64,000 nucleotides of DNA from Microbacterium testaceum StLB037 (GCF_900104345.1 NZ_FNJN01000005.1:62001-126000), one strand, 5' to 3'. Shown: positions 55,025-64,000, counted from the first letter of the stretch. Numbers and translations are program-made. Notes: generated by a model not told the origin, from the sequence alone.

Positions 55025-55363
55025 ATGGCCGACGAACTGACCGTGACCCGCAACGACGACGCCCGCCGCTACGAGATCCACGTGGGCGACGAGCTCGGCG
55101 GCTTCCTCGAGTTCCGCGCGATCGACGACGACCGCACCGTGCTCCCCCACACCGAGATCGACCCCTCGTTCAAGGGGCGCGGGCTCGGCTCCGCTCTGGC
55201 GAGCGAGGCGCTCTCCGACCTGGCTCGTCGTGGTGGCAGCGTCATTCCCTCCTGCCCCTTCGTCGCGCACTACCTGCGCGAGCACGACGTGCCCGGCCTG
55301 GTCGTGGAGTGGCCGAACGACGACGACGCCGCCGACTCGGCGGGCCCCGGCGAACCCTCGTGA
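55025..55363 (+). CDS. GNAT-like N-acetyltransferase, GCN5-related short form
   Basis: A 112-residue protein of the small YjdJ/Gcn5 type: FLEFRAIDDDRTVLPHTEI, then the acetyl-CoA pocket GRGLGSALASEALSDLARRGG and the core SVIPSCPFVAHYLREH. Such proteins usually act on unidentified small amines or protein termini. ACAGGAG precedes ATG 55025, and the stop shares GTGA with the pirin start, so both are cotranscribed. Confidence 0.9.
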   Translation: MADELTVTRNDDARRYEIHVGDELGGFLEFRAIDDDRTVLPHTEIDPSFKGRGLGSALASEALSDLARRGGSVIPSCPFVAHYLREHDVPGLVVEWPNDDDAADSAGPGEPS

Positions 55364-56382
55364 CGCGACTCGACGTCGAGCCTCCCGAGGCCGAGGGTCC
55401 GGTCGCGTGCGACGGCCCGCGCGCGCTCATCGTGGCAGCGCGCGAGGTGCCGTTGGGAGGCGTCCGCGGCATGGAGGTCCACCGCACCCTCCCCCACCGT
55501 GCTCTGCCGATGGTCGGCGCGTGGTGCTTCCTCGACCGCTTCGGCCCGCAGGACACGCTCATGCGCGTCGAACCGCACCCGCACATCGGGCTGCAGACGG
55601 TGACGTGGCCGATCATCGGTGAGGTCAGACACCGGGATGCCGTGGGCAGCGACGTCATCGTGCGTCCCGGCGCCCTGAACCTCATGACGAGTGGTGCCGG
55701 CATCGCGCACTCCGAGTACTCGGTCGGCGAGGGGCCCATCCCCCTCGACGCCCTGCAGCTCTGGGTGGCGCTGCCCGAGACCCGGCGGCACGGAGCTCCG
55801 GCCTTCGAGCGCCACGAGGACCTCCCCGTCCTCGATCTGGGCCACGGGGCCGACGCGATCGTGGTGATGGGCGAGCTCGACGGAGTCGCCTCGCCCGCGA
55901 CCGTCCACACGCCCATCGTCGGGGCCGAGCTGCGCCTCGCGCCGGGTGTCACGGTGCGCATCCCTCTGCACCCCGACTGGGAGTACGCGGTCTCCGGCAT
56001 GACGGGCACCGTCGAGGCGGTGACGGGGATGGATGCCACCGATGCCGACGCCGCGCGACGCCCGGGGTCCGCGCCCGAGGCCGGGCCCACGGCATCCGTG
56101 GATCCGTCGCGGCTGGTCTACCTCGGCAAGGGACGCGACCACCTGGAGCTGCGGAGTGCAGAGGGCGCCCGTGTGTTCTTGCTGGGCGGGGAGCCGTTCG
56201 AGGCCGACATCGTCATGTGGTGGAACTTCGTGGGCCGTTCGCACGACGAGATCGTCGAGGCCCGCGAGGCGTGGGAAGCGCAGGCGCCGCGCTTCGGGGC
56301 CGTGATCGACCACGGCCCCGAGCGGATTCCCGCCCCTCCCCTCCCGGCGGTGCGGCTCACGCCGCGGAAGCGGCGGGGCTGA
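55360..56382 (+). CDS. Pirin family protein
   Basis: A 340-residue bicupin. The metal-binding N-terminal motif RVEPHPHIGLQTVTWPI holds the two His of the site, with a third ligand region SGAGIAHSEYS and a Glu further on (HSEYS). The C-terminal cupin follows. Pirins of bacteria are quercetinase-like dioxygenases or regulators of central enzymes; which applies here cannot be told. GTG start inside the GNAT stop. A terminator hairpin lies 10 bases beyond the stop. Confidence 0.9.
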   Translation: MTRLDVEPPEAEGPVACDGPRALIVAAREVPLGGVRGMEVHRTLPHRALPMVGAWCFLDRFGPQDTLMRVEPHPHIGLQTVTWPIIGEVRHRDAVGSDVIVRPGALNLMTSGAGIAHSEYSVGEGPIPLDALQLWVALPETRRHGAPAFERHEDLPVLDLGHGADAIVVMGELDGVASPATVHTPIVGAELRLAPGVTVRIPLHPDWEYAVSGMTGTVEAVTGMDATDADAARRPGSAPEAGPTASVDPSRLVYLGKGRDHLELRSAEGARVFLLGGEPFEADIVMWWNFVGRSHDEIVEAREAWEAQAPRFGAVIDHGPERIPAPPLPAVRLTPRKRRG

Positions 56383-56391
56383 CAAGACGAC

Positions 56392-56425
56392 TCGCGGCGC
56401 CCGGGCCGAAGCCCGAGCGCCGCGA
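56392..56425. terminator. Terminator between pirin and the subtilase
   Basis: Arms TCGCGGCGCCCGGGC (56392-56406) and GCCCGAGCGCCGCGA (56411-56425) pair with a CGAA tetraloop and a single C-A mismatch. Convergent genes meet here, so it may serve both. Confidence 0.75.
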
Positions 56426-56439
56426 TGGTCCGACGACGA

Positions 56440-59400
56440 CTAACGCAACACGATGAACGCGCTGCTGGCGCGCGAGGCCTCCACCGTCGCGCTGCCGCCG
56501 TAGACGGCCTTGACCAGCTTCACGCCGCGCGTCTGCGGGTCGAGGGTGATGGTGGCCCTCCCGTCCTGCAGGGTGGCGACGTACTCCTTGCCCGCCACCG
56601 TGACGGTCACGTCGCCCTGGGGCGCGGGTCCGCTCAGCGGCCGCACCTTGACGGTGAGCGTGTACGCGTCACCGGTGCGACCGACCCACGGGTCGACGCT
56701 CACCGTCGTGAACGAGCCCACGACGACCGGCACGCCGGCGCTGTCGGCGGTGCCCGTCAGACCGTTGGCGGGTGCCGTCGCCGTCACGCGCACGCTGAGC
56801 ACCCGGCCCAGGTCGGCGCGCTGCACGCGATACGTCGCCGAGGTGGCGCCGTTCACGGGCTCTCCGTCCCGCAGCCACTGGTACGCGGTGGTCACATCGG
56901 CCGGGTTCCACGTGCCGGGAGTCGCGGTCAGGGTGCGACCGAGCTTGGCCGTGCCCGACACCGTCGGAGCCTCGACCACGGCCGGAGCAGCCTCGCCCGA
57001 GTCGACGGTCAGCACCGTCTGCACGTCCGAGTCGCCGTACCGCACGACACCGAGGTAGCGCGTCTGAGGCGCGAGCCCCTGCCACGACAGGTCGTACGAG
57101 ACGGCGGCGCCCTGCTGCACGGGGATCGGGTTCGGCGTCGCCGTCAGCTGTCCCTCGCCGCCGGGGGTGACGTTCGCGTAGGTCATGTCCCACGTGAACG
57201 GTCCGGTCGAGGAGTAGAGGTTCGCCTCGATCAGGTACGTGCCGGGGGTGGGGTTCGTCAGTGTCACCCGCTCGTCGGCCGAGGCCGTCGCGGAGGTGAA
57301 CCGCTCGTAGTACCGCAGGTCGTCGGGGCTGACCACGCGCGATACGAACAGGTCGAGATCGCTCCCGGTGTCGTCCGACGAGTCCAGGTCGAAGCGCGAG
57401 AGGGTCGTACCCTCGGGCACCTGGACGGTCCACCGCACGTATCCGTCGGCGTCGCCCGAGTCCTGGTTACCGCTGTGACCGGCGACCGGGTTGTCCGGAT
57501 CGGCCAGCAGCGTCTGGGCCACGAGACCCGACACGCTCAGCGGCAGCTCGCCGCCCACGCCCGGAAGGATCTCGACCGCCGTGGATCCCGACAGGCCGGT
57601 GCCCGAGACCTCGGCCGGAGCCTCGGCGGTGGCCGGACGGATCGCGATCGGCGAGCGCACCTGCGTACCGTCGCCGGTCCAGGTGAGGAACCCGCTCGTC
57701 CACTGCTCCGCAGCCGCGTCCGTCCGCGAGAAGGTCACGGTGAACGTCTTCTGCTCGCCCGCCGCGGCGAACTCGAGCGTGGCCGGCTCGACCGTGGCAT
57801 CCACTCCGGGGACGTCGATGGATGCCGAGAACGTCCCGGCCCTCGTCGAGGTGACCGTGCGCGTGATGGTCTGCGGCTTCGCGAGCGAGCCGATCGAGAT
57901 CGACGCGAGGTTCAGGTCGCTGCCGTCGATCGGGGCGACGCCGAAGTCCTCGAGGCCCTTGCCCTGGAGGAACGCCGCCCAGTCCGCCGGACCGTTCAGG
58001 TACAGCAGACCCGGATCGAAGTACTTCGTCGGATCGACGTGGCCCGCGCCCTGCGCGAACGGGTCCTGAGCCGGAGCGCCCTCGACGTCGACGGTGTCGT
58101 ACGCGGTGGTCATCATCGCGGACTTCACCTCGGCCGGAGCCGCCAGCGGGCGCTCGCCCAGGTAGAGGGCCCCGAGGCCCGCCACGTGCGGCGACGACAT
58201 CGACGTGCCCGAGAGGAACTCGAACGTCGGGGTGGCGCCGGGCGCGTTGGCCGCCGCCGCGAGGATCGCGACACCGGGAGCCGACACGTCGGGCTTGAGG
58301 ATGTCGCTGCCGTCGGCGAGCATCGGTCCGCGGCTCGAGAAGCCCGCGACCTGGGGCGTCGGTGTCGTCTCGCCCGTGACGTTCTCGCCGACGAGGGTCG
58401 CGGTGGCGTCCGCCGTCCCGCGCACGTAGGCGAGCAGAGCGTCGCGGTAGCGCGCGTCGATGTGCACGGTGGGCACCGAGTGGAAGTCGTTGTCGACCGA
58501 GGCCGGCGTGACGTTGACGAGGATCATGCCCACGCCACCGGCATCCTTCACCGCCTGCGACTTCTCGATGCGCGCGTTCTGACCGCGATCGCACACGACG
58601 ATCTTTCCGGCAGCCTTCGCGGGATCGAGCGATCCGATCAGGCACAGCGCGGCGTTCGCGGGATCGGCTCCGGATGCCGCGATGTCGCCGGCGTAGACGA
58701 CGGGTGCCGTCACATCCTGACCTTCGCGCACCGACACCGATGCTCCCGCGGCCTGGAACCCGTCGGGCAGCTTCACGGTTCCCTCGTAGGTCGGGATCGT
58801 GGATGCCGCGACGGTGGTGTACCACGGCGAGGCGTGGTCGGCGGTCGAAGCGCCGGGTCCGGAGTTGCCGGCCGAGACCGAGACGAAGACGCCGGCCGCG
58901 GCGGCGTTGAAGAACGCCTGGTCCTCGAGGGAGAGCGTGGTGGTGGCCGCGCCTCCGCCGATCGAATAGTTGATGACGTCGACGCCGTCGGACACCGCGG
59001 CGTTGATCGCGCCGAGCAGGTCGCTCAGAGCGCAGACGTCGTCGGTGGTGACGAGCGGGTCGGGACCCGCCCAGCACGCCTTGTACGCGGCGACCTTGGC
59101 CGCCGGGGCGACACCGGAGATCGCACCGAAGTCGATGCCCTCGACGCTCGCGTCGACTCCGTTGTTGCCCGCCGCGGTGCTGGCGGTGTGGGAGCCGTGC
59201 GCGTCGCCGTCGCGGGGCGAGCGGTAGTCCGCCTCGAAGGTGAAGCCCGTGGCGGCGGCACCCTGGTCGAAGTACCGGGCGCCGACGAGCTTGGTCGAGT
59301 AGTCCGAGAGCGACCACCCGTTGCCCTCGGCCACGCGCGGGGAGCGGAAGTCGGTGCCGTCGCCCTTGCGGAAGACGACGTCGTTGCCGTCGAGGTACGG

Positions 59401-60012
59401 CTTTGAACCGGCGGTGGTGCCCAGCGGCTCGCCCTCGAAGGCGGGGTTCTCGGGCGCGATGCCGGTGTCGACGACACCGACGACGACGCCCTCGCCGGCC
59501 GAACCGATGCCGCCGATCTTCTGCCAGACACCGTTGTCGCCCTCGAGGCCGAGGAACTCGGTCGAGGGGACGGCGACCGGGTGGCGGATCTCGTCGGGGA
59601 CGACCTTCTGCACGCCCTTGGTCGCGGCGAGCTTGGCGGCCTGGTTCGGGTCCATGCTCGCGCTGAAGCCGTTGACGGCGATCGTGTAGGTGGCATCGGG
59701 GCGGACGCCCGCCTCGTCGGCGACGTTCTGCTGACGCTCCTCGAGGAAGGCGGAGTACTTCCGCGCCTGCGGGGAGTCGGCATCGAGCCGCGCCTCGTCG
59801 GACTTCGTGGCGTCGAGGCCCGGCTCGCCGCCCTCGTACGTGGCGACGGGGGCCTCGTCGAGGACCACGATGTACCGGCCCGTCGCGGATTCGATGGGTG
59901 TGGGAGGCGTCACCTCCTCGCCCACGTCGGCAGCCTGAACGGCTGTGGCTCCGGCAACGGTGAACAGTCCGGCCAGGGAAATGGCCGCGACCGAACGCAG
60001 GGTTCGACCCAT
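56440..60012 (-). CDS. Large secreted subtilisin-like serine protease
   Basis: A 1190-residue exported protease. Signal peptide 1-28 (AISLAGLFTVAGATAVQAA), an I9-type propeptide (about 47-145), the S8 catalytic domain with Asp182 (VVDTGIAP), His272 (DAHGSHTAS) and Ser604 (SGTSMSSPHVAG), and a PA domain inserted between His and Ser (about 405-540; VYAGDIAASGADP, GKIVVCDRGQNARI). Two or three beta-sandwich domains follow (about 690-1000, then Ig-like repeats around 1010-1190 with TAKLGRTLTATPGTW). No sortase signal or membrane anchor is visible at the C-terminus. Start ATG 60012 behind GGAG. Probably a nutrient-scavenging protease. Confidence 0.93.
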   Translation of the reverse strand: MGRTLRSVAAISLAGLFTVAGATAVQAADVGEEVTPPTPIESATGRYIVVLDEAPVATYEGGEPGLDATKSDEARLDADSPQARKYSAFLEERQQNVADEAGVRPDATYTIAVNGFSASMDPNQAAKLAATKGVQKVVPDEIRHPVAVPSTEFLGLEGDNGVWQKIGGIGSAGEGVVVGVVDTGIAPENPAFEGEPLGTTAGSKPYLDGNDVVFRKGDGTDFRSPRVAEGNGWSLSDYSTKLVGARYFDQGAAATGFTFEADYRSPRDGDAHGSHTASTAAGNNGVDASVEGIDFGAISGVAPAAKVAAYKACWAGPDPLVTTDDVCALSDLLGAINAAVSDGVDVINYSIGGGAATTTLSLEDQAFFNAAAAGVFVSVSAGNSGPGASTADHASPWYTTVAASTIPTYEGTVKLPDGFQAAGASVSVREGQDVTAPVVYAGDIAASGADPANAALCLIGSLDPAKAAGKIVVCDRGQNARIEKSQAVKDAGGVGMILVNVTPASVDNDFHSVPTVHIDARYRDALLAYVRGTADATATLVGENVTGETTPTPQVAGFSSRGPMLADGSDILKPDVSAPGVAILAAAANAPGATPTFEFLSGTSMSSPHVAGLGALYLGERPLAAPAEVKSAMMTTAYDTVDVEGAPAQDPFAQGAGHVDPTKYFDPGLLYLNGPADWAAFLQGKGLEDFGVAPIDGSDLNLASISIGSLAKPQTITRTVTSTRAGTFSASIDVPGVDATVEPATLEFAAAGEQKTFTVTFSRTDAAAEQWTSGFLTWTGDGTQVRSPIAIRPATAEAPAEVSGTGLSGSTAVEILPGVGGELPLSVSGLVAQTLLADPDNPVAGHSGNQDSGDADGYVRWTVQVPEGTTLSRFDLDSSDDTGSDLDLFVSRVVSPDDLRYYERFTSATASADERVTLTNPTPGTYLIEANLYSSTGPFTWDMTYANVTPGGEGQLTATPNPIPVQQGAAVSYDLSWQGLAPQTRYLGVVRYGDSDVQTVLTVDSGEAAPAVVEAPTVSGTAKLGRTLTATPGTWNPADVTTAYQWLRDGEPVNGATSATYRVQRADLGRVLSVRVTATAPANGLTGTADSAGVPVVVGSFTTVSVDPWVGRTGDAYTLTVKVRPLSGPAPQGDVTVTVAGKEYVATLQDGRATITLDPQTRGVKLVKAVYGGSATVEASRASSAFIVLR

Positions 60013-60219
60013 CGTGCGCTCCAAACGGGGGGATGAATTGAGCGATCTGCGCGGCATCGGTGGCGCGCGTTGCACAAACATAACTCAGAGAGGTTTCATC
60101 ACCAACGTTCAGTTTGGACGGGGTCCGAAAACGGCGACCCTCGCTTCGCCCCCCCCTGTCGTCGCGCCGGGGTCCCGGCATCCGGTCCCCCTAGACTCGA
60201 CGAAACCCGAGGAGGAGCC

Positions 60220-61461
60220 ATGCCCCGGCGCCGTCGCACCGTCGCGCAGCACGCCCGCTTGCCTTCGCCGAACCCGTTCGGCCAGCTCGCGAAGCTTCTC
60301 GCCGTCGCCGCGGTGGTCGGCACCGTCGCGGTGATCGGAGTCGTGTCGTACACGGCGTACGACCTCACCGCCGACTTCGTCGAAGAAGCCGTGGTCGTCG
60401 AGAATCAGCCGGCCGTCCCGCCCGACCTCGGGGCGCTCTCGGGCGGCGTGAACATGATGCTCGTCGGCATCGACGAGTGCGAAGAAGAGCTCATCGCCCT
60501 CCTGGGTGACCGCTGCGAGGGTGCGGACGCGGGCGGACGCCTGAACGACGTGAACATCCTCGTGCACATCTCGGAGGAACCCCGGAAGGTCACGGTCGTC
60601 TCGTTCCCGCGCGACCTCATCTTCGACGCCCCCGCGTGCGACACCGCCGACGGGGGCCGCTTCGGCGGCGGCACCCTGCAGATCAACGAGCTCTACACGT
60701 ACGGCGGACTCTCGTGCGTGATCACCGCCATCGCCGATATGAGCGGCCAGCAGATCCAATTCGGCGCGATGGTCACCTTCGGCGGCGTCATCGAGATCAC
60801 CAACGCGATCGGCGGCGTCGAGATCTGCCTCGCGAGCGACATGCGCGATGCGAACACGGGCATCGACTGGCAAGCGGGACCGCGGACCATCCAGGGCCTC
60901 GAGGCGCTGCAGTTCCTGCGCACCCGATACGGAGTGGGCGGCAGCGACCTGGCCCGCGTGAGCAACCAGCAGCAGTACATGTCCCGCCTCGCGCGCAAGC
61001 TCGTCAGCGAAGAGGTGCTGTCGAACCCCTCGACGGTGCTGCGCTTGGCCTCGACCGGCCTTCGGAACGTCACGCCGACGCAGAGCCTCACGAACCCCCT
61101 GACCCTCGTCCAGGTCGCCTCCGCGGTGAAGGACGTGCCCTTCGAAGACATCGTCTTCGTGCAGTACCCGACCGTCGAGGCCCGCTCGGATGCCAACCGC
61201 GTGGCGCCCGACTACGCCGCGGCCGAGGTGCTCTGGGATGCATTGCGCGAGAACCGGTCGATCGAGGTGACCGGAGGAGTGGCGGTCAACGACGGCACGG
61301 TGATCGCCGAGCCGGCCCCCGGAGAACAGCCGGCGCCGACGGAGGGCCCCGCGCCGGAGCCCGGCGAGGTCGATCCGAACACGGGAGCAGTCGCCCTCCC
61401 GCCCGCCATCACCGGATCGAGCGCCGCGCAGCAGACCTGCAGCGGCGGCGTCGTGAACTGA
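60220..61461 (+). CDS. LytR-CpsA-Psr (LCP) family cell-wall ligase
   Basis: Attaches glycopolymers to peptidoglycan, as Lcp1/CpsA do in actinobacteria. 413 residues: a short basic N-terminus, a transmembrane helix (about 22-45, LLAVAAVVGTVAVIGVVSYTA), then the LCP domain with NMMLVGIDE, DVNILVHISEEPRKVTVVSF-PRDL (Arg-Asp active pair), INELYTYGG, EITNAIGGVEICLA and GLEALQFLRTRYGVGGSDLARV. The tail is Glu/Pro/Gly-rich. Start ATG 60220 preceded by GAGGAGGAG. Ends 1 base from the convergent VanY gene. Confidence 0.92.
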   Translation: MPRRRRTVAQHARLPSPNPFGQLAKLLAVAAVVGTVAVIGVVSYTAYDLTADFVEEAVVVENQPAVPPDLGALSGGVNMMLVGIDECEEELIALLGDRCEGADAGGRLNDVNILVHISEEPRKVTVVSFPRDLIFDAPACDTADGGRFGGGTLQINELYTYGGLSCVITAIADMSGQQIQFGAMVTFGGVIEITNAIGGVEICLASDMRDANTGIDWQAGPRTIQGLEALQFLRTRYGVGGSDLARVSNQQQYMSRLARKLVSEEVLSNPSTVLRLASTGLRNVTPTQSLTNPLTLVQVASAVKDVPFEDIVFVQYPTVEARSDANRVAPDYAAAEVLWDALRENRSIEVTGGVAVNDGTVIAEPAPGEQPAPTEGPAPEPGEVDPNTGAVALPPAITGSSAAQQTCSGGVVN

Positions 61462-61462
61462 G

Positions 61463-62584
61463 TCAGTAGGTCGGCGCCGCAGGCAGCCCGAAGAACTCCT
61501 CGAGGGTCGTGAAACCGCCCTCGTGGTAGGCCCGGGCGAGCTCGGGACCGATGTAGCGCAGGTGCCACGCTTCGGGCTCGTACCCGCTGACGCTCTCGCG
61601 CCCTTCGGCGTACCGCGTGATGAAGCCGAACTCCCATGCGTGATCGCGCACCCACGCGCCCTGCGGAGACGCCGCCACGTCGTCGAGCGTCTTGCACGAA
61701 CCGTTGCAGGGGACGATGTCGACGGCCATCCCCGACTGGTGCTCGCTGAAGCCGGGCCGCGCGCTCTCGCGATCGGCCTCGGCGACGCCCCCGACCGCCA
61801 CGCGCCCGGCGTAGGTCGACTTCTGCGTCGTGTACGAGCGGTAGGCGCTGAGGTAGCCGATCTCACCGACGCCGGCGGCGGATGCGGCCTTCACGAGCGA
61901 GGTGAGCGCGCGCGCGGCGGGGGCGCGCAGAGCGGAATCCTCGAGGGCGCGGACGTCTGCGGGCATGACCAGGTCGCCGGGCTGGTAGTCGACCGGGTCG
62001 TACGGACGCTGCTTGTTGACCACGAGCCACTCGCGGTTCGGGTCGGAGAGCGAGACGCAGGGGGCGATCCCGGATGCCACCGCTGCGCGGAACGCCTGCC
62101 CGCCCCCCGCCGCGTCGATGACTGCGGCGTCGTCTCCCGCGGCCAGCGCGGAGGTGAAGGCGGGGTCGTCGCACGGGGTCGCCGTGGCGGCGACGGCCGC
62201 GAGCTGCGGCACGGGGATTCCGTCGTCCGCGACCGCCGGGGGGCCGGCGATCTGCGCGACGGCGTCGGTGGACCCGTCGGGCCCGCCTCCCGAGGCGGCG
62301 GCCCCGATCGCCACCACGCAACCGGCGACCACGACGGCGGCCGCGGCGACCACCGCCAGGCGGCGGCGCAGGAGGACGGGGGCGAGTCGACGGATGCCGC
62401 GGGGCTCGGACTCCCCCGCCTCGGGGGCGTCGTCGTCTCGCCGCAGAGCCCGACGGGTCGGAGGCGCTGCGGCGGAGCCGTCGCCACCGGGAACGACGGG
62501 AAGGGTGAGGGCCGCGGTCGCGAGTCGCTCGGCCTCCGCGCGCGCGGCGCGGCGGGGCGAAGTCTCGGGGTCGTGGCGGGTCAC
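61463..62584 (-). CDS. D-alanyl-D-alanine carboxypeptidase, VanY (M15B) family
   Basis: Membrane-anchored zinc peptidase that trims peptidoglycan stem peptides. 373 residues: a cytosolic N-terminus of about 72 residues, one transmembrane helix (about 74-97, LAVVAAAAVVVAGCVVAIGAA), a spacer with two Cys, and the M15 domain with YLSAYRSYTTQKSTYAG, the zinc motif SEHQSGMAVDI (His and Asp), and the catalytic-site EAWHLRYIGPELA containing the last His. GTG start at 62584. Convergent to the LCP gene. Confidence 0.9.
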   Translation of the reverse strand: MTRHDPETSPRRAARAEAERLATAALTLPVVPGGDGSAAAPPTRRALRRDDDAPEAGESEPRGIRRLAPVLLRRRLAVVAAAAVVVAGCVVAIGAAASGGGPDGSTDAVAQIAGPPAVADDGIPVPQLAAVAATATPCDDPAFTSALAAGDDAAVIDAAGGGQAFRAAVASGIAPCVSLSDPNREWLVVNKQRPYDPVDYQPGDLVMPADVRALEDSALRAPAARALTSLVKAASAAGVGEIGYLSAYRSYTTQKSTYAGRVAVGGVAEADRESARPGFSEHQSGMAVDIVPCNGSCKTLDDVAASPQGAWVRDHAWEFGFITRYAEGRESVSGYEPEAWHLRYIGPELARAYHEGGFTTLEEFFGLPAAPTY

Positions 62585-62714
62585 GCTTCCATTCTCGCGG
62601 GTGCATCCTGAACGGTCGACCCGGGTGGAGGCGAGGTCGCGGGTGCTCGACCCTCTCCGCGAACGACTCGGGTGCAGTGTTGCCGATTCGTCGAACATGT
62701 GTTCGACTGTTCGC

Positions 62715-64000
62715 ATGAGATGGCAGGGACAGCAGCTGGGGGTGGAGGACACCGCGGCACTCCCGGGCATGGAGCGCATGGACGGCCTCGTGCGGTCGGT
62801 GACCACGCCGGAATTCGCCGGAATGACATTCCACGAGGTGCTGTGCAGGAGCGCGTTGAACCGCGTGCCCGGCGTCTCGGCCATGCCGTTCGACTGGACG
62901 GTGAATCCCTACCGGGGGTGCAGCCATGCGTGCTCGTACTGCCTCTCCCCGGACACCCTCATCCTGAAAGCGGACGGCCGCCAGGTCCCGCTGTCGGAGA
63001 TCCGCGTCGGAGACGAGATCATCGGCACCGAGCAGGGAGCGCGATATCGCCATTATGTCCGAACAACCGTTCGCGCGAAATGGACCACTCGCAAACGCCT
63101 CCATCGCGTCACCCTCGCTGATGGAACCGAGATCGAGGGCAGCGCAGACCACCGGTTCCTGACGGAACGCGGGTGGAAGCATGTCACCGACTCGCCCCTC
63201 GCGGGCGAACAGCGCCCTCGCCTCACGGTGTCGAACCGTCTGCAAGGTTTCGGAACGGGCGCCCGCCCCTACGCACAGGCGATGGGTCCCGACTGGCGCC
63301 AGGGGTATCTGACGGGCATGGTGCGCGGTGACGCGATGATCCTTCACAAGACCTACGACGACGGAAACCGAGTCCGCGCGATTCACCGGTTCCGACTCGC
63401 CCTCGCCGATCGCGAAGCGCTCGACCTCTCGAAGGAGCTTCTCGAGCAGATCGGCATCGTCACGATGGTCCGGCCCTTCCCCGTGCCCGCGCATCGCCGA
63501 CCCATGACGGCTCTGCACACGGCCAAGATGCGGGATGTTGCGCGCATCGAGGACTACACCGCGATACCGAGCACACGAAGTCGGGATTGGATGGCGGGCT
63601 TCCTCGGGGGCATCTTCGACGCGGAGGGCTCGAGTTCGCGCGGGATCGTGCGAATCAGCAATGCGAATGAGGAGCTCCTCTCGCTGACGGAAGAGGCTCT
63701 CGCCGCGTTCCACTTCGATGCTGTTCGCGAACCCGCCCGCCCGAGCGGCGTGTCCTACATCCGTCTTCGCGGGGGGCTAGCCTCGCGGCAGCGCTTCTTC
63801 GATATCGCCCGGCCGTCCATCACCCGCAAGGTCGACGTCTCAGGGACAGCGGTCAAGACCAGCTCGGACCTGAGGGTCGTCAAAGTCGAAGACATCGGCT
63901 ACGACATCGACATGATCGACATAACGACGGGTACCGAAGACTTCATCGCGAACGGGGTCATCAGCCACAACTGCTTCGCTCGGAAAACGCACGAGTACCT
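62715..64000 (+). CDS. Rv2578c-type radical SAM protein interrupted by an intein (3' end outside window)
   Basis: Iron-sulfur radical SAM protein; the reaction is unknown. The first extein is 75 residues (MRWQGQQLGVEDT, FAGMTFHEVLCRSALNRVPG, FDWTVNPYRGCSHACSY). After the intein the second extein starts CFARKTHEYL. Joined they read RGCSHACSYCFARKTHEYL, the CxxxCxxC cluster motif of the family, and the third Cys comes from the +1 residue of the second extein. The gene is therefore inactive until the intein is spliced out. The frame is open through the window edge. Start ATG 62715; no strong SD is visible. Rv2578c homologues with inteins are named in public annotation, so the insertion itself is not new. 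Confidence 0.92.
   Translation, partial: MRWQGQQLGVEDTAALPGMERMDGLVRSVTTPEFAGMTFHEVLCRSALNRVPGVSAMPFDWTVNPYRGCSHACSYCLSPDTLILKADGRQVPLSEIRVGDEIIGTEQGARYRHYVRTTVRAKWTTRKRLHRVTLADGTEIEGSADHRFLTERGWKHVTDSPLAGEQRPRLTVSNRLQGFGTGARPYAQAMGPDWRQGYLTGMVRGDAMILHKTYDDGNRVRAIHRFRLALADREALDLSKELLEQIGIVTMVRPFPVPAHRRPMTALHTAKMRDVARIEDYTAIPSTRSRDWMAGFLGGIFDAEGSSSRGIVRISNANEELLSLTEEALAAFHFDAVREPARPSGVSYIRLRGGLASRQRFFDIARPSITRKVDVSGTAVKTSSDLRVVKVEDIGYDIDMIDITTGTEDFIANGVISHNCFARKTHEY
62940..63971 (+). other. Intein with LAGLIDADG homing endonuclease
   Basis: A 344-residue in-frame element (62940-63971). It starts with Cys1 in CLSPDTLILKADG, has the N-terminal splicing block with GSADHRFLTERGW (block B with the His), two endonuclease motifs, YLTGMVRGDA (63309) and FLGGIFDAEGSSS (63599), and the C-terminal splicing blocks YDIDMIDITTGTEDFIANGV and ISHN, with Asn as last residue before the +1 Cys. 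All residues for standard class 1 splicing are present. Both LAGLIDADG helices keep an acidic residue (the D of VRGD and the D/E of DAEG), so the endonuclease may be active. Codons look slightly poorer in GC than the host extein. Confidence 0.95.

Noticed and set aside
61463..61465. A terminator between the LCP and VanY genes
   Set aside because: The stop codons are separated by one base and no hairpin fits; transcripts must overlap or end inside the opposite gene.
63309..63640. A free-standing homing endonuclease gene
   Set aside because: The LAGLIDADG motifs are in frame with both exteins and lie between full splicing blocks, so they belong to the intein.

Overview
The window is GC-rich, densely packed actinobacterial chromosome. 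The folate gene order next to ftsH, hpt, tilS and ppa, the EccB/EccC/EccD/MycP type VII secretion (ESX) genes, a mycoredoxin-like glutaredoxin and many GTG starts inside 4-base GTGA/ATGA overlaps all point to Micrococcales, most likely a Microbacterium-like member of Microbacteriaceae. The genus is inferred from gene content, not from a marker gene.

Left part (1-11150). A minus-strand run reads ftsH, folE, folP, folB, folK, a DUF3180 membrane protein and two PH-domain membrane proteins, almost every junction overlapping by a few bases. Upstream lie hpt and tilS (minus), then divergent ppa, a strong hairpin terminator, an M23 peptidase and a tRNA-Glu/Asp/Phe cluster with its own promoter.

Middle part (11500-35800). 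This is mostly metabolic and housekeeping: a DHA2 drug-efflux MFS with an oversized extracytoplasmic loop, an acyl-CoA ligase, a ChrA transporter, an oxidoreductase, a polysaccharide deacetylase, a GT2-GtrA fusion, a mycoredoxin, an amidohydrolase, kynureninase, a Na+/H+ antiporter and an SDR. A noncoding tandem array built on a GGGACATGTCCC-type palindrome follows (25409-25767), next to a small serine-recombinase-like protein. Then come a UvrB-independent type UvrA2 ATPase, a DEAD-box helicase, Tag glycosylase, acyl-CoA oxidase and RecQ.

Right part (35877-54145) is an ESX locus. eccC, an RDD-FHA gene and an eccD-like gene point left. To the right run one WXG100 pair, a helper, a mycosin-like protease whose catalytic Asp is Glu, a glycine-rich putative substrate, a second mycosin-like protease, a second WXG100 pair, a second eccD, eccB and a canonical mycP; a convergent FHA gene closes it. 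The WXG100 pairs look like duplicates of each other, and the block with the two extra mycosins is lower in GC where I counted it. I see no EccA or EccE. I infer that the two extra proteases and the protein between them are an accessory module on a normal ESX core.

Right end (54198-64000). A small Cys protein, a CGNR regulator, a GNAT, a pirin, a large secreted subtilase, an LCP cell-wall ligase and a VanY-type carboxypeptidase are followed by a Rv2578c-type radical SAM protein. That gene is interrupted by a complete intein exactly before the third iron-sulfur cysteine, and it runs off the window.
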